From positions 1 to 34,265 of the forward strand of contig JAJJXM010000145.1 in NCBI GenBank assembly GCA_024516155.1: 34,265 nt of DNA. The letters are read 5' to 3'. The stretch is from Pyronema omphalodes (lineage: Eukaryota; Ascomycota; Pezizomycetes; Pezizales; Pyronemataceae). This document shows, in pieces, positions 20,776 through 31,640 of the stretch (positions are counted from its first letter, which is position 1; every line of letters begins with the position of its first letter). A program made the position numbers and the translations under genes. The notes under the pieces were generated by a model. It was not told where the DNA came from. It made no database searches and saw only the letters and a list, made by a program, of their open reading frames with translations.

Positions 20776-22583
20776 CTAATCCGTTTCCGATTCCTCAGGC
20801 ATCTCCGTCACAAGCGCGCAGCTCCTCATTCCTCCCGCAGAGACTTTGTAGGCGAAAAAGTCTCCTTCACCAAAGTCCACAGGCATCGGCTTGTCGAGGA
20901 TGCCATCGCGAAGGTCATACCGTACCCCGATTTCCTGGGCCACCTGTCGCACACCGTGCCCAAGAGCTCCGTGACATCCCCGGTCTCGTCCCCAGGTAAG
21001 AACCTTTCCGGTATCGCTGAGGGCAACCGCGTGACCATCCCCGAAGGAGATGTCGACGATTTCGTTGTTGTAGATGAACTCCTCGATGAAGTCGGGGGTC
21101 GCTTTGCCGGTGAGGATTTTGGAGGTACCGAAGGAACTGTGGCCAATGTATCGATCAAATTGGCCCTTGATGTTGTCTGCATTCAGAAGATAGACGAAGC
21201 CATTGCTGTTGAAGACAGCAAACTCTCGGAACTTGCCCTCCACTCGATCGATTTCGGGACTTCCCCTGGGTGCAAGGATGTTGACCAGTTGCATCGGGAC
21301 TATGTGGTGTGCGTATTGAAGACGGACGTCCAAGGCAAATACTCGTCCTGAAGATGTCACGAGCATGACCAGGTCCTCGCCGATTGCGAAATCGACGACA
21401 CGGTCCTCGTGCGAGGCATCTCCAAAGACGTCCATAAAGAATGGAATGCGTAGGACATCCACAGATCGGATGGGAATATCGGCGTCTTCGTAGTGAGAGC
21501 GCGTAGGGCGGGGCTGGTTCGACTGCGCTCCGTCAAGCCAAAGAAAGAGGCCGTGATTGTCGATAAGCGCCCCGGAGAAGGTCCTGCCTGCGACAACTTT
21601 GGAGCAGATGGGATTGTTGATGACGCCCTTGGGGGCGAGGAATTGAATGACGGCAGGCTGACAAGTGGGAAAGCTACCTCTGACACTCCAAATCCTCCCA
21701 GACGCGGACAGAGCCAAAAGATGATTCTGGCCTGCGGAGATCTGTAGAATTCGCTCGTTGGGGGCGGGGAATTGGATAGCCCGCGGTTTGCGGCTGGACC
21801 AGGCGGCTGCCCCATCAAGCGAGCCGGAGATGAGCACGGCGCCAGACAGAGTGAGGACGGATACACTCGATGCTCTAAATGCCAATGACGTCAGTTGTTA
21901 TTTTCCATCTTCGGATGGTATTGAAAAGAAAAAAACAAAAAAAGCGAACCTACCCGCTCTGAATGTCAACGACGCCCTGGCATCTCTTGTCTTCTACCTC
22001 TCTCGGGAGATAGCTGTTGACCTTTCGGTTACGGATTAGGCGGCGGCCATCGTCGCTAAACAATAGCTGGGCGTCTTGTCCCCAACCGAAGAGACGACCG
22101 GTTGCTAGGGTCTTGAAAGCACCCTGCCAATCGCCGTCTTTAGCGAAGCGGTCGATGTGCACATGGAAATTATCCTGTACCGCCGCTTTCCAAAAGACGG
22201 CGTCGTTCGAGACAATGTTCCAGTGTTTCTACACCGATGTTAGAGTTTACACGCTGATGGTACCATCGATCGAGATGAGGGGGTTGGGGTTGGAGATGAG
22301 GGAGTTTGAATAGCGAGGAGAGGTTTGGAATGGACATGACGGGGTTGGAATTGATATGAGAGGGTTGGAATCAGGGCAGGAGCTTGCGATTGTCATCAGA
22401 AGTATGGTTGGTCATATGGGATACTTACAGACACTGCACTCAGCTGAGTGGCCGCCTTCCAACCTGCGTAGTTAACGATCCGGAGCTTAAGCTCGTTGGC
22501 TGTGTGTGGAGTGATGTCAGTGATCAGAGCTTTTACACAGGAGTTAGAGGTTACAAACGCAGGTTCGAGATGTAGTCAGTCAT
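20776..22583 (-). CDS. F-box-like/RCC1-repeat protein (SAF1-like), four exons
   Basis: Exons 22583-22559, 22529-22429, 22228-21954 and 21874-20776 join in frame to 499 residues. The last two introns have clear donors (GTAGGT, GTAAGT) and CTAAC-type branch sites. The first is only 29 nt with a GTTTGT donor, so the start is the least certain part. Residues about 15-60 look like an F-box end: LKLRIVNYAGWKAATQLSAV, SKHWNIVSNDAVFWKAA. Next comes GRLFGWGQD, opening a series of RCC1-type repeats: QISAGQNHLLALSASGRIW, VVAGRTFSGALIDNHGLFL, DISFGDGHAVALSDTGKVL with TWGRDRGCHGALGHG, and YKVSAGGMRSCALVTE near the C-terminus. F-box/RCC1 proteins such as yeast Saf1 are SCF ubiquitin-ligase substrate receptors with a propeller. 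Identity to Saf1 itself is not shown; a general RCC1-domain protein is the alternative. Confidence 0.8.
22274..22374. repeat. Minisatellite of five ~20-bp units in intron 2 of the RCC1-like gene
   Basis: Five successive units of 20-21 bp share the pattern gatgag-gggttgga-t (for example catgacggggttggaattga and tatgagagggttggaatcag). They lie wholly inside the 200-nt intron 22229-22428 and account for half of it. Confidence 0.8.
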
Positions 22584-22810
22584 TGTAGCTTATGTTGTCA
22601 AAAATTGAGGATAAAATAGATAAATTATGTCGTCAAAAATTGAGGATGGGCGTCAAGAAGGAAGAGAAGATGGCCGGGAGCACTGGGGCGCTCGAGTACT
22701 TATGAGAAGTAGACCTGTGGTATGGTGAATGTTTGTCGGAACCAGTGGAGGAGTTATTTCGTCATACTGTAACGTCTGGATGACGGTCGATGGTATCTGA
22801 TAGCCGGAGA
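22584..22810. other. Upstream region of the RCC1-like gene
   Basis: It contains two near-identical ~35-bp units, each with gtcaaaaattgagga (about 22598-22612 and 22633-22647), just upstream of the gene. The part at 22755-22810 is weakly similar to 28395-28450, upstream of another diverged repeat copy. Confidence 0.5.
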
Positions 22811-23394
22811 ACCTTTCATTTCTACTCCTGTCGAGCTTGGCGGAGTGTACGCAAGTATTCCACGATCTTCCAGAGATAATTCCTGTATCTGGTTAGCTGT
22901 ATATTGATCATACTATACCACTCTCGATCATGAAGAAGGATAGTTACTATCTGTAGTATATGGAGAATAATAGGTACGCGGGGCATATACGTCAAGGTGG
23001 GCCCCGTTTGCCATATTATCCATATACCGATCTTGAATGGCCGGATGGACTAGTTTCGCAACACCTTTGTGCTATCGTCAGAACCAGTTCACAGTGGCGG
23101 CAACAACGGAGCGCGAGAACATGTCAACTACATGGCGATCTAGAATAGCTTACTGTCAATAGTATTACCTGGTTTGATTGCGAAAAACCACCAGTACACT
23201 GTGCACCAAGTCATTTTGACAAGCGCACTGCAGGTACCCGGTTCCACGGATCACGCAAAACTAATCTCACTGTTTTTCAGGGCATTAGAGCTGTATCAGT
23301 CAACAGTGAACTGTCTGTTCATGTCACACGATCTACGATTTTACCCGTTAAACCGGGTATACCGTTGGGAGGTCTGGTCACTCCCCGTGGTGAT
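22811..23394. repeat. Near-identical direct repeat, copy 2
   Basis: The partner of 1-585 in the same orientation, 22.8 kb away, with only a 1-nt length difference. Here both edges are inside the window. The right edge follows gtggtgat; the left edge cannot be tested because copy 1 begins at the window start. Confidence 0.93.
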
Positions 23395-24994
23395 AGCTTT
23401 CGAAGGTGGCCACTGCTACAGAATCCATGGAAATAAATTTTGCCCGTTTGTGGTTGGAACGATGGATAGGAGGATGCATTAAAATGTATAGAATTGACCG
23501 ACACAGTTTCACTGCGGTCCATTTAACACGTTTGATTCTTATACATAGAGGCATCCTCAAGTTGCTGCTAGGCAGTTTTTTTCAGGAGAAATGAGGCGTG
23601 ACTCTCATAATTTCATTCATTTCTGTTTCGGTTCTTCACAATCATTTCAGTTCTAATACCTACTGTAATTTCTAGTATACCGCCGTAAATGGTAAGAGGC
23701 GATATGTCGTAGTCCGTTGTACTTGTCCGTATTACCAGTCTACACTCCGTCATTATCGTCCGTTGTCCACAGTTTCCAATTAACATTCTGTGAATAGCGT
23801 CCGTTGTCCCTGCTTGGTACTTTCAAGCACTTTCGCGCCTCTATCTGACACGAGCGTTATCATCAAATGTATCACAGTATTTCGCTCATTGCCGTGTCCG
23901 TTTATGTAGGTGATTATGCCAAGAGAGTGTGAACCTCTGCAAACATCTGGCACTAGAACGGTCAATGCCAGTGATCAGCACTGAAAGTCTCCTCATGGGC
24001 GATATCAATCTCGACCCATCAATCGGTATTACTGAAGCACAAGTTACTGATATATTGGAACCCTTGCTTTCGGTTATGCATAACGGTTCGGGCACTACGT
24101 CATGAATTCTGTGAATAACCTTTTGCCTGGTCAGTAGAAACAGTCAATGGACATCTGTCAATGATAACAGCGTCTCTGTGAGCCTTGACGTTTCATCATC
24201 GTTTGCTATCAAAGGCTGAAGTCGTTCCGTGTAAACCCACAAAGAGTGACAAGTGATCCCAGCCATCATCTCTGGTTTAACTCTTTCCCTGATTCGTACA
24301 TACGGTGTACCAGATTATGCCAATCATCATGGTGCCTGTTGGCATCAACGTCTTCTTCAGCCACGTCATTTCTTCTCTAGGTATCCAAGAAATAAGGAAA
24401 GACAGCTCAAAAACAAAGCGGACTTTATTTGAAAAAATACAGTTCGTTGGTCTGTAGATTGAAAAAGTTGTAATTGTTTCCGATTGACACAATGAAAATC
24501 ACGAGGAAGAAATGCAATAATGAAATCAGCAGACCAAAGCCCCGACCTTGACTAAGAAGGAAAAATGAAGGTTGAAGGGAAAGAAGTAGAAGAGAAAGGG
24601 AAGGAACGAGGGGCAAGTGAATCCGGCGTTGAAAGATAGAGACGGTTGAGAGCGGAAAATGTGCGGTGATGTTACTATTTCCATCATCTAATGTGATATG
24701 TCAAGTATTACACCGATCTACGAATTTTGGAAACATAAGAAGGAGTTTTTCAATTTTTCTTCAGATTTGCCATATGGAGCGTAGTTGAATATCTGAAGAT
24801 ATCCGTTTAGATAATAGTTCTGGTCAAATCATGAAATACATAATTCATGCACAGAGTCAAAGAAAAAAAAAGGCGATGACAGTAGCAGTGACGCAAATAG
24901 GTGAAGAACGCGCATAAGAATAGCGGAGTGAAAGCTACACACAGGGTTTGTACCAACCCGTGATTATACAGTATAGCTACCACGGGTTACTCCG
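23395..24994. other. Repeat-derived, apparently non-coding DNA
   Basis: Past the near-identical block the sequence continues as a much diverged relative of 586-1060; the best-matching part is 24190-24350. The word tccgttgt recurs around 23715-23810. Only short open frames are present and I see no gene. Confidence 0.5.
24955..24988. repeat. 8-bp inverted repeat at the outer edge of the left inverted-repeat arm
   Basis: aacccgtg (24955-24962) and cacgggtt (24981-24988) are exact reverse complements with an 18-nt loop that includes tacagtata. The site lies immediately outside the point where homology to the right arm begins (about 24995). The right arm's equivalent would lie beyond the window. 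Confidence 0.6.
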
Positions 24995-25453
24995 TTACTG
25001 CTTGACCCAAAAACTCCACAATTCCGAATAAATCACATACACCAGTCTGAATTGATACTGCAGGAAAACTTGCGGTGAAATCCCATTAACCGAAGTTTCT
25101 TCGATTTTCAAGATCTCTGACGCAGCTTGTTGTGACCTGCAGCCGTGAAAACAAAAAGCTTGGACAGTCAGAATTAATCCGGCACTAATATTGATAAATA
25201 TATACGACGTCGATAAAAACTTGGCAACGATAGTTTCTGCTAGGAAAATACGCTAACAAAAGTCACTCCTTGACGTAGAATAGCCATTCCACCAGTACCT
25301 ATCGGATGGAGGATCGAGGTGATGGGGAACAATCCAATCCAAAGAGCAAGATGGTCTTTGTACATAAGGGCTCTGCCGAAGCGTCCTTTTGACACTCCCT
25401 TCTCCTTATCCATCCCATCTATTTTACTCTTCGTCTTCATTAATATCATCAAT

Positions 25454-25854
25454 ATGTCTACGAATAACACCAACGGCAAGACTTACCAGATCCCAACAGC
25501 AATGCTCCTACAAGGTGTCGCCGCTCAGGTCGTCCCGGGTCAGCCGGACCGCATCCGCCTGTCATTGCCCGATAAGCAAGGTCGTCTGTTTGAGCAAGAG
25601 GTAAGCCCCCCCCCCTCCCCCGCTTTTCCCGCCGTAAACTGCTGATACCCTCTTAGATGGCGAGGGCCGACCTTGAATGGTTGGTCAACCATTGTAGTCG
25701 TATCCAGGCTGCGAAGAAGACTACCGGACTACAGACGACGCCACCAGCACCGTCCCCAGACGCCCGCGCGACCCTCAACAATGGCACCGGCACTCCGATT
25801 GCTCCAGGTGCGGGAGCGAGTCCCACCAATCCGGTCGTCCTCGATGACGAGTAA
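25454..25854 (+). CDS. Small two-exon gene of unknown function, left-arm copy
   Basis: Exons 25454-25600 and 25657-25854 are joined by a 56-nt intron (GTAAGC donor, ctgctgat branch region, TAG acceptor) in phase 0, giving 114 residues. A pyrimidine-rich leader (about 25380-25450) precedes the ATG. The N-terminal half reads KTYQIPTAMLLQGVAAQVV and then LSLPDKQGRLFEQE, a compact, possibly beta-rich part. The second exon begins MARADLEWLVNHCSRIQAAK, likely helical. A disordered Pro/Thr-rich tail ends in NPVVLDDE. I recognise no family; no signal peptide or membrane segment is visible. The right arm carries a copy differing at six residues. Confidence 0.6.
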
Positions 25855-27632
25855 GTATCAGGGTTCTTTTTCTGTAGATGGATCAAGGACTTGGGTTCAT
25901 GTATTTTTTTATTTTGTAATTACTCTCATTAATATAAAACCCCTTAAAAACGTGAATTTTAACCAAATCATTTAATAAGTGAAAGAACACTCCGTAGAAA
26001 ACAATACCGTGACATATAACAATTTAATTCTCAAGGCTTCAGAAACATCATCGAGGCCTGCCAGGCCTATACAGGCAAATCAACGCGAAACAACCAAATT
26101 CGGTCCTCTATACCGGAGCTTCCAAACGATGCACTCCAATTTCTTACTTCCAGTTCGCTGTCACGCAAAAGAAAAGAAGAATAATGAATCTTTTAAAACA
26201 AGGATCAAGAACGAATACCAACTCACTCGAATGCAGCTCGCAGAAAACTCAAAACTTTCAACAAAGGGAACATTAATCTAAGAAAAAAACTGTCCAGACC
26301 CGCAAACCCTAGCATTATAGCGATATTCATAACGCCAGCCAATCTTCATGTCTGCAAGATACTCCAAAAACACTTTTTGTAAACCGATCATACTGAAAAA
26401 GAAAAGGCTCCACAACATTCAACCTTCCTCGTGCCCGTCGTAGCTCCGTAATACGTGCCACCTCTTATAGGTTCCCCGGGGTACAAATGCTCACAACCGC
26501 CGACAGTCTGGGAGGATCAATAGGAATTCCAGTCTATCCGCAACGGCGTACTGAGCAGATATTCTATGCAAAGACCTTGATTATGAGGGGAAAATATCAA
26601 TCCAAGATAGTTATGGAAGTGGATGGAAAGAACCAGCAAGGCCGCGGAAAACTGTGCAAGCGCAAAGTCTCAGCTTGCTGGTGGTTAGGTGGAGAGCTGA
26701 TCTTCTGATATAAAGGTTTACTTGATCGTATATGGGTGCAGTCCTTGCCCATCCGGTGAGTAATCACGTGGTCGCTTAGAACCTCGGCGGCCCTGAGAAT
26801 GGGACGCTGGACCTCCTGTATTACCAACCGAAACCAACACTCACCAATTTTTTTTAAAAAAAATGAGGTATTAACTCCTAAGTATTCATGGCGGATTTAT
26901 TGCAAATTTTCCAATTATCTTATGGAGCGGTTATGGTATCAAACGATGAATTCTGATTGTGTCGACAAGGTCGCGGCGGAAAGACCTCACAGCGATGTTG
27001 CTATATTATACAAACACATATGGAATATTGGACTACCTCAAAACTTGCAGGAATATAATCAAATTCCTTGGTTTCATGATTGATTGAGTTTCGCGATCGA
27101 AAATGAATGTCAGGGTAAGGGTCTCCTCATGTTCCAGTTAGAGAATCCTTCTCAAAGAAGCTCCGTAGAAAGTCTTAAGGTTCGAGACATCTCACCGGAA
27201 TGAAGCATGGTTAAATTGATTATATATACATAGATAGAGGTAGATATTGTGGGGTCCCGTCGAATGATCCTTTCTAGGAAGCGATTACATACACGATTGT
27301 GGAGACTATTCTATTTTTGATTACAAAACCGCTGGTTGCCTAACTATACAATTCTCCGACTTTTGAGTTGGTATTTTTGAGCTACCAAATGCAACGTCGC
27401 GCGAAGGTCCTACAGAAAATTTAATTTCCGTATGTACTTTACATGCGCTTCATGAACACCCGAACGTCGGCGCCATCTATATCAAAAGCGACAGACATAA
27501 ACGAACGCTCGGCTTTTGTTTGGGCAATACATAGGTGACTTGTTGGTCTATGATTAGTTAACCAGTGATATAGGTCTGGTGAAGCGTCGCACCTTCAGTT
27601 TGAGACGCGCAAAAGGGCCTCGGCGGCGTTAA
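25855..27632. other. Middle of the left arm, no gene supported
   Basis: Short open frames exist (for example 25979-26281), but the matching right-arm frames break by frameshift after about 50 residues and differ mostly at non-synonymous positions. Coding constraint is therefore not supported. A notable palindrome, AGGCCT-GCC-AGGCCT, lies at 26054-26068 and resembles one at the LINE-A 3' end. Confidence 0.5.
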
Positions 27633-27812
27633 ATGTCCTCGGCGGGCTCGGCAAGGCAGTCAGGGCGCCCTGCATGGGTCGAAATCGAGTCGACATCTTT
27701 CGACGAATCAGAAAAACTTCCGATTAGCGACGGGAAAGAAAGCCCACGCCGGCCGAGAATAGACATTGACACAACCCTACGTTCAATCCATAGATCTCAC
27801 TCAAATCAATAG
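27633..27812 (+). CDS. Short ORF at the inner edge of the left arm (59 residues), hypothetical
   Basis: The frame begins MSSAGSARQSGRPAWVEIES and continues through FDESEKLPISDG and SPRRPRI before ending at TAG. The first 43 residues match the right-arm ORF (31640-31332) with three differences. After that the two copies diverge, because the right arm has extra 37-bp units. It is Ser/Arg-rich, probably disordered, with no recognised family. It could be a real small gene, the 5' end of a longer gene cut at the arm boundary, or chance. Confidence 0.3.
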   Translation: MSSAGSARQSGRPAWVEIESTSFDESEKLPISDGKESPRRPRIDIDTTLRSIHRSHSNQ

Positions 27813-27826
27813 CCTACTTTCAATCT

Positions 27827-28813
27827 ACGCATCCATCATTCTCACCGTCCATACAATATCAGCTATTACTTGTCTACTATACCGCCGGAATGCACCAGTC
27901 CGCTGTATCACTCGCACCATGGAACAGTCACAATTTCGAGACCATATCTGACGTAGATACGACAATTACTCAAAGGACCACAAAGACGTTGCATACATGG
28001 TCAGCACGGGAAATGTGAGGGTGCATGATAAATAATTTATTTGACAACGAAGACACCAGCTCATATACCGAGTGCATTCTCATGATTGTCGGCTGTCTTT
28101 CCACACTTACATGCTGGTGGTCAGGTGTTGATCCAAAGTCGCAGACTGTGCAAGCGTCCAATATCATTGCTCTCATCCGCTATGTATGGGGTCATATAAG
28201 TACTGGGAGCTGTTGCGCAGGTTGCACTGGTTCACAAGTAAGGGGGGGATAATTAGTCGTTGTATTGTTTTCTTAAAAACTGGCGAGGCGAGTAGCCACA
28301 AAGAAAGGTGCGCGGATGGGCAGATGTACGTAGGAGACGGGATATCCAGAGGGAAAATCGGACAGCTGAGTGAACATTCAATGGGGGCAATCGAAGTGTT
28401 ATACTATCTTACTGTAAAGTCTGGGTGTCGTCAATGATATTGAAAAGCTGGGGAGCCCTTCATTCATAATCAAGTTGAGCTTCAGGGAGTGTACGCCAGT
28501 ATTCCCAGGGCTTCTACGTTCAACACAGTTCGCGTGATGCTGGATGTCATTATCTGTATAATAGTACCAGTTTCCCGCGTCAAGATAGACTTGTAGACAG
28601 CTCAGACTGTAGCAACACGCATTTCTTGAATCTTGCCTTCCGTATTTCTCTAACCTACAAATACGTATATACAAACCATGACTTCTTCCGCTAAAACCGT
28701 ATGGTCTTATTACCGGCCCTGTATCACCACCTGCTACCCTCCCCTCCATTCGCCGCACTCATTTCTCCGCCCCCTTGACACTTTCTCATCATCACCCGTC
28801 GTCCATAAACTAT
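27827..28813. other. Spacer DNA with diverged dispersed repeats
   Basis: About 27860-28130 resembles 13060-13270, and about 28395-28560 resembles 22755-22900 (shared ggagtgtacgc and agtattcc). These are old copies of the repeat families elsewhere in the window. The rest is AT-rich and probably holds the 3' UTR of the membrane-protein gene. Confidence 0.55.
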
Positions 28814-30184
28814 CTACGAATCCATCATTCCCGCGCGTGCCTGTTCCCGCAGCATCCTCTCATCGAGTATCCTACTATCAATTCTCTTCGCCTCACTCAA
28901 AAACCCCACAACCTCCCCAGGATGCGCTTTAAACTCCACCGGAGTATCCGGCGGAGGCTGCGGAATCCCAACCTCCGTCTGCCTCGCAGTTCTATCCGCC
29001 TGTTGACTAACCCAACTATTAATCGTTCTAAACCTCGGTGCAGATTCCATGGATGCCCTAGCAGGTGAATGTCTCTCATGTGGAGTAACCCAACTGTACC
29101 TCTCAGCCGCCTTCGCCAGCTCGGGTGAATCCGGTCCGTTATTGTTGCTGGTAACGAATTTATCGTTCGTGAATGGATTAAGCGTAAGCGATAGGGATTC
29201 TCTTTTAGTTTTTCTAGCTGCTGCAGGAGGAGATGTCGAGGAACGGGAGTTTAGAGATGACATAGCAGCTAATGGCGGTAATACGGGGGGAGAATTCTTG
29301 GCGGTGTTGTAAAGGAAGGTTTTACCGTTTCCTCCGATTACACGCGCTATGGGTTTACTTTGTTCCCCCAGTAATGTACGACGAACTAGTTCCCGGCGTT
29401 CTTCCATATCTAGTGCGCCTATAGTGGAGGGTGCAAGAGCAGGAGGAGGAGGGTAAGGTGCTTCGTAGGCTGGTACTTCGCCTGTAGTTGTTGTAGCGGC
29501 ACCGAAAAGGGATCTGGTACGGGATTTCGGGGGCTTGGGGATTTTCATGGCTTTTTCTGGATCCCGGGAATGACGACGGTGGAAAAGAAGGAGGATTTTG
29601 TTGCGCCAGCGCCAGAGTCCATAGGCGGCGAGACAGATGAAGACGAAAGCCACTGGCGGGGGTTAGAGATGCCTTCTGCTGGATGAGAGTGCTGGAAACT
29701 TACCAACGCTTCCAACGGCAATGGTCCAGTGTTCTCTAGCCTCGTCTGCTGCTGATTGCTGTGGTATCGGAGCTGCTTCGGTATCGGCTATTGCTGTTAC
29801 CTTGGGCGTACCAGTTACTTGGAGTGACGTCGCTGGGGTTGCTGTGGAGGTTCCGGGGACTGTGGTCGAGGGCTTTGATGATGAAGTTGCCGTTGGGCTG
29901 GAGGGTTTTCCTATTGATGAGGTATTATCGTCTTCTTCGTCGGAATCACGGTCGTCAGACTCGTCGTCATTCTGTGGTGGCGGAGGTTTCGGTGTACCCG
30001 TTGGAGGTGGTGGTGGAGCATCGCCAATGGTACCGGGTAGGAAACGCTTTGATATTTCGTTTATTTCGGTGTTATTTGGTTGATCACTGGGGGTAGATGT
30101 TGTAGGTAGAGCCATGATAATAGTCGGTGCAGCAAGCGCGAAGCCAAGATATTTCCATGAATTTTGTACAGATGAAGGAGGCAT
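28814..30184 (-). CDS. Single-pass membrane protein of unknown function, two exons
   Basis: Exons 30184-29704 and 29652-28814 flank a 51-nt intron (GTAAGT, ctctaac branch, CAG) and give 439 residues. The ATG at 30184 is chosen because the frame further upstream has no ATG. Residues about 8-27 (WKYLGFALAAPTIIMAL) look like a signal peptide. About 28-150 is a Pro/Ser/Thr-rich outer region with an acidic patch (DDESDDRDSDEEDD), likely O-glycosylated. A membrane helix at about 153-175 (VAFVFICLAAYGLWRW) is followed by a basic stop-transfer segment (RNK, HRRH) and a long cytoplasmic tail. The layout recalls fungal cell-wall stress sensors, but no cysteine-rich domain is present, so a sensor role is only a possibility. 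The gene lies alone in the spacer of the inverted repeat. Confidence 0.72.
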
Positions 30185-31331
30185 TGTTGGTATTATCAAT
30201 GCTGAGGCACTTCTAGATTTCTTTGTGGGGCACGTGCTAAGTAACCGTGACAGTAAATGCTAGTATATGTATCGAGTATTGTCTCTACACTGTAACGGTT
30301 GTTGTCGTAGGTGGGTTTATCGTGATATCCCTACTTTCTCACGGGGTTGTACTGGGTCGTATGTAGTACGTAACGGTTTCGGTTTCGTAACACTTGAGGG
30401 ACAGGGTTAGATTCGAGTTGGAGTTGTTTTGTTTCGTGAAGGCGAGGCTGCAATGAAGCAATCGCCGAATAAACTGATTTGTCGTGAGGAGCTCCGTGAT
30501 GTACGGACCCGCCGTTAATATTGCTATCGTCAAAGAGTGAGGTCGTAATAGCAGGCTCTGCCTTTGAATTTTTCTCAGCAAGTTTGTAGAAGCGTAGGCT
30601 GAAAGGCTGTAGGAAGTTGAAATAGAATTCTTCAAAAGGGAATGTTAAAAAAAAACGGCCACTATGAGGGAGGGCCTAAGAAACAATGGTGAAAGGAACA
30701 AAAGGACGGAGATGGTAGACGAGCGAAAAATCGGGAGGAGTGGAGGGGATGGCAGGCATAATGAATGAATGTTTCCTCTCAGTATCAACTACACAGCGGC
30801 TGTGCATATGAATCTAGGGACGTCGATTTGATCGACAAGTGTGTATCTACACATCCTAGGTACCACAATCCGGGGTTAAAGGCCTACCATTTCCTGCCAA
30901 GCTTGCACCTTACAAAACATCATCCAGTCAAAAGGCCGCAATTCCCGTCAGCGTCACGAAGTTTCAACGACGCGGTCGAAAATTACGGGGAGCCAGCGAT
31001 GTTCCCTTTCCATTTCTATTTGTAGACAGCGTCGTCGATCTGGGCGCTTGCAGATCATTTTTGGCGGCCGCTAGTAACCCAAGCCTTGCAGGATCTGTTT
31101 TAGCCGAAGGTCACTAGCTTCGAAGCTAAAACGCTACTGAAACTTCTTGTGTCGCAATTTGTGCAACTCGGCATGGCTTTCGCAAGGTTGTATGGGAGGC
31201 ATGCCCTACAAACCGCGTCTGGAGTATCGCGAGCGTCTTCAGAGTAGTACCCAGTTTTTCTGCAGGTTATTGCGGAAGACCCTTGCAGAATGTAGAGGTT
31301 CTTTCCTAATGTGAAATCACGCAACTCGTTT
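30185..31331. other. Intergenic region upstream of the membrane-protein gene
   Basis: It should contain the promoter of the minus-strand membrane-protein gene. Short open frames on both strands (for example 30765-31025 and 31100-31324) have no family features, and the region lies outside the inverted-repeat arms, so there is no second copy to test coding constraint. Confidence 0.45.
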
Positions 31332-31640
31332 CTATGAATCCAGGAAACTCATCTCAATCCCTTCCCAATTCCATCTTGCACTCACAGTGTCATACCGAGA
31401 CCTGTTGATTGAACGTAGGCTATTGGTTTCAGTGAGACCTCTCGATTGGGCGTAGGCTACTGATTTGAGTGAGACCTCTCGATTGAACGTGTGTAGGGTT
31501 ATATCGAAGCCTATTCTCGGCCGGCGCGGGCTTTCTTGCCCGTCGCTAATCGGAAGTTTTTCTGATTCGTCGAAAGTTGTCGACTCGATTTCGACCCATG
31601 CAGGGCGCCCTGACTGCCTTGCCGAGCCCGCCGAGGACAT
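31332..31640 (-). CDS. Short ORF at the inner edge of the right arm (102 residues), hypothetical
   Basis: The ATG at 31640 begins the same N-terminus as 27633-27812 (RQSGRPAWVEIEST, then EKLPISDGQESPRRPRI). It then runs through two and a half 37-bp tandem units and out of the repeat into unique spacer DNA, ending GIEMSFLDS. The last roughly 25 residues are therefore outside the duplicated region. Since 37 is not a multiple of three, unit number changes the reading frame, which explains the different C-termini. Function unknown; a chance frame is possible. Confidence 0.3.
   Translation of the reverse strand: MSSAGSARQSGRPAWVEIESTTFDESEKLPISDGQESPRRPRIGFDITLHTFNREVSLKSVAYAQSRGLTETNSLRSINRSRYDTVSARWNWEGIEMSFLDS
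31399..31490. repeat. 37-bp tandem repeat at the inner edge of the right arm
   Basis: Units at 31399-31435 and 31436-31472 and a partial one at 31473-31490 share gacct, gattg, cgtaggcta and gtga. The left arm has only one full unit and a trace of a second (27780-27826). The array forms the exact breakpoint between repeated and unique DNA. Confidence 0.88.

Larger units (their letters stand above)
24995..27826 (+). repeat. Long inverted repeat, left arm
   Basis: The reverse complement of 31405-34265 aligns along the whole arm, with roughly 90-95% identity by eye and scattered small indels. It covers the two-exon gene, its upstream and downstream DNA, a long non-coding middle and a short ORF at the inner end. 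Homology ends near ttcaatc at about 27826. The outer end is near 24995 but is not certain because the right arm is cut by the window end. No transposase, terminal inverted repeats within one arm, or target duplication was found. Confidence 0.93.

Noticed and set aside
25979..26281. 100-residue frame starting MKEHSVENN in the left arm, with a partner at 33052-33282
   Set aside because: The copies agree for about 50 residues and then lose frame; most changes are non-synonymous, so coding constraint is not supported.
27160..27200. ggttcgagac considered as a tRNA B box
   Set aside because: No matching A box or cloverleaf stems at the right distance on either strand.
29049..29312. Plus-strand frames opposite the membrane-protein gene (also 29721-30083 and 29761-30096)
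   Set aside because: They are antisense shadows of the two-exon minus-strand gene, which has a signal peptide, membrane helix and good splice sites.
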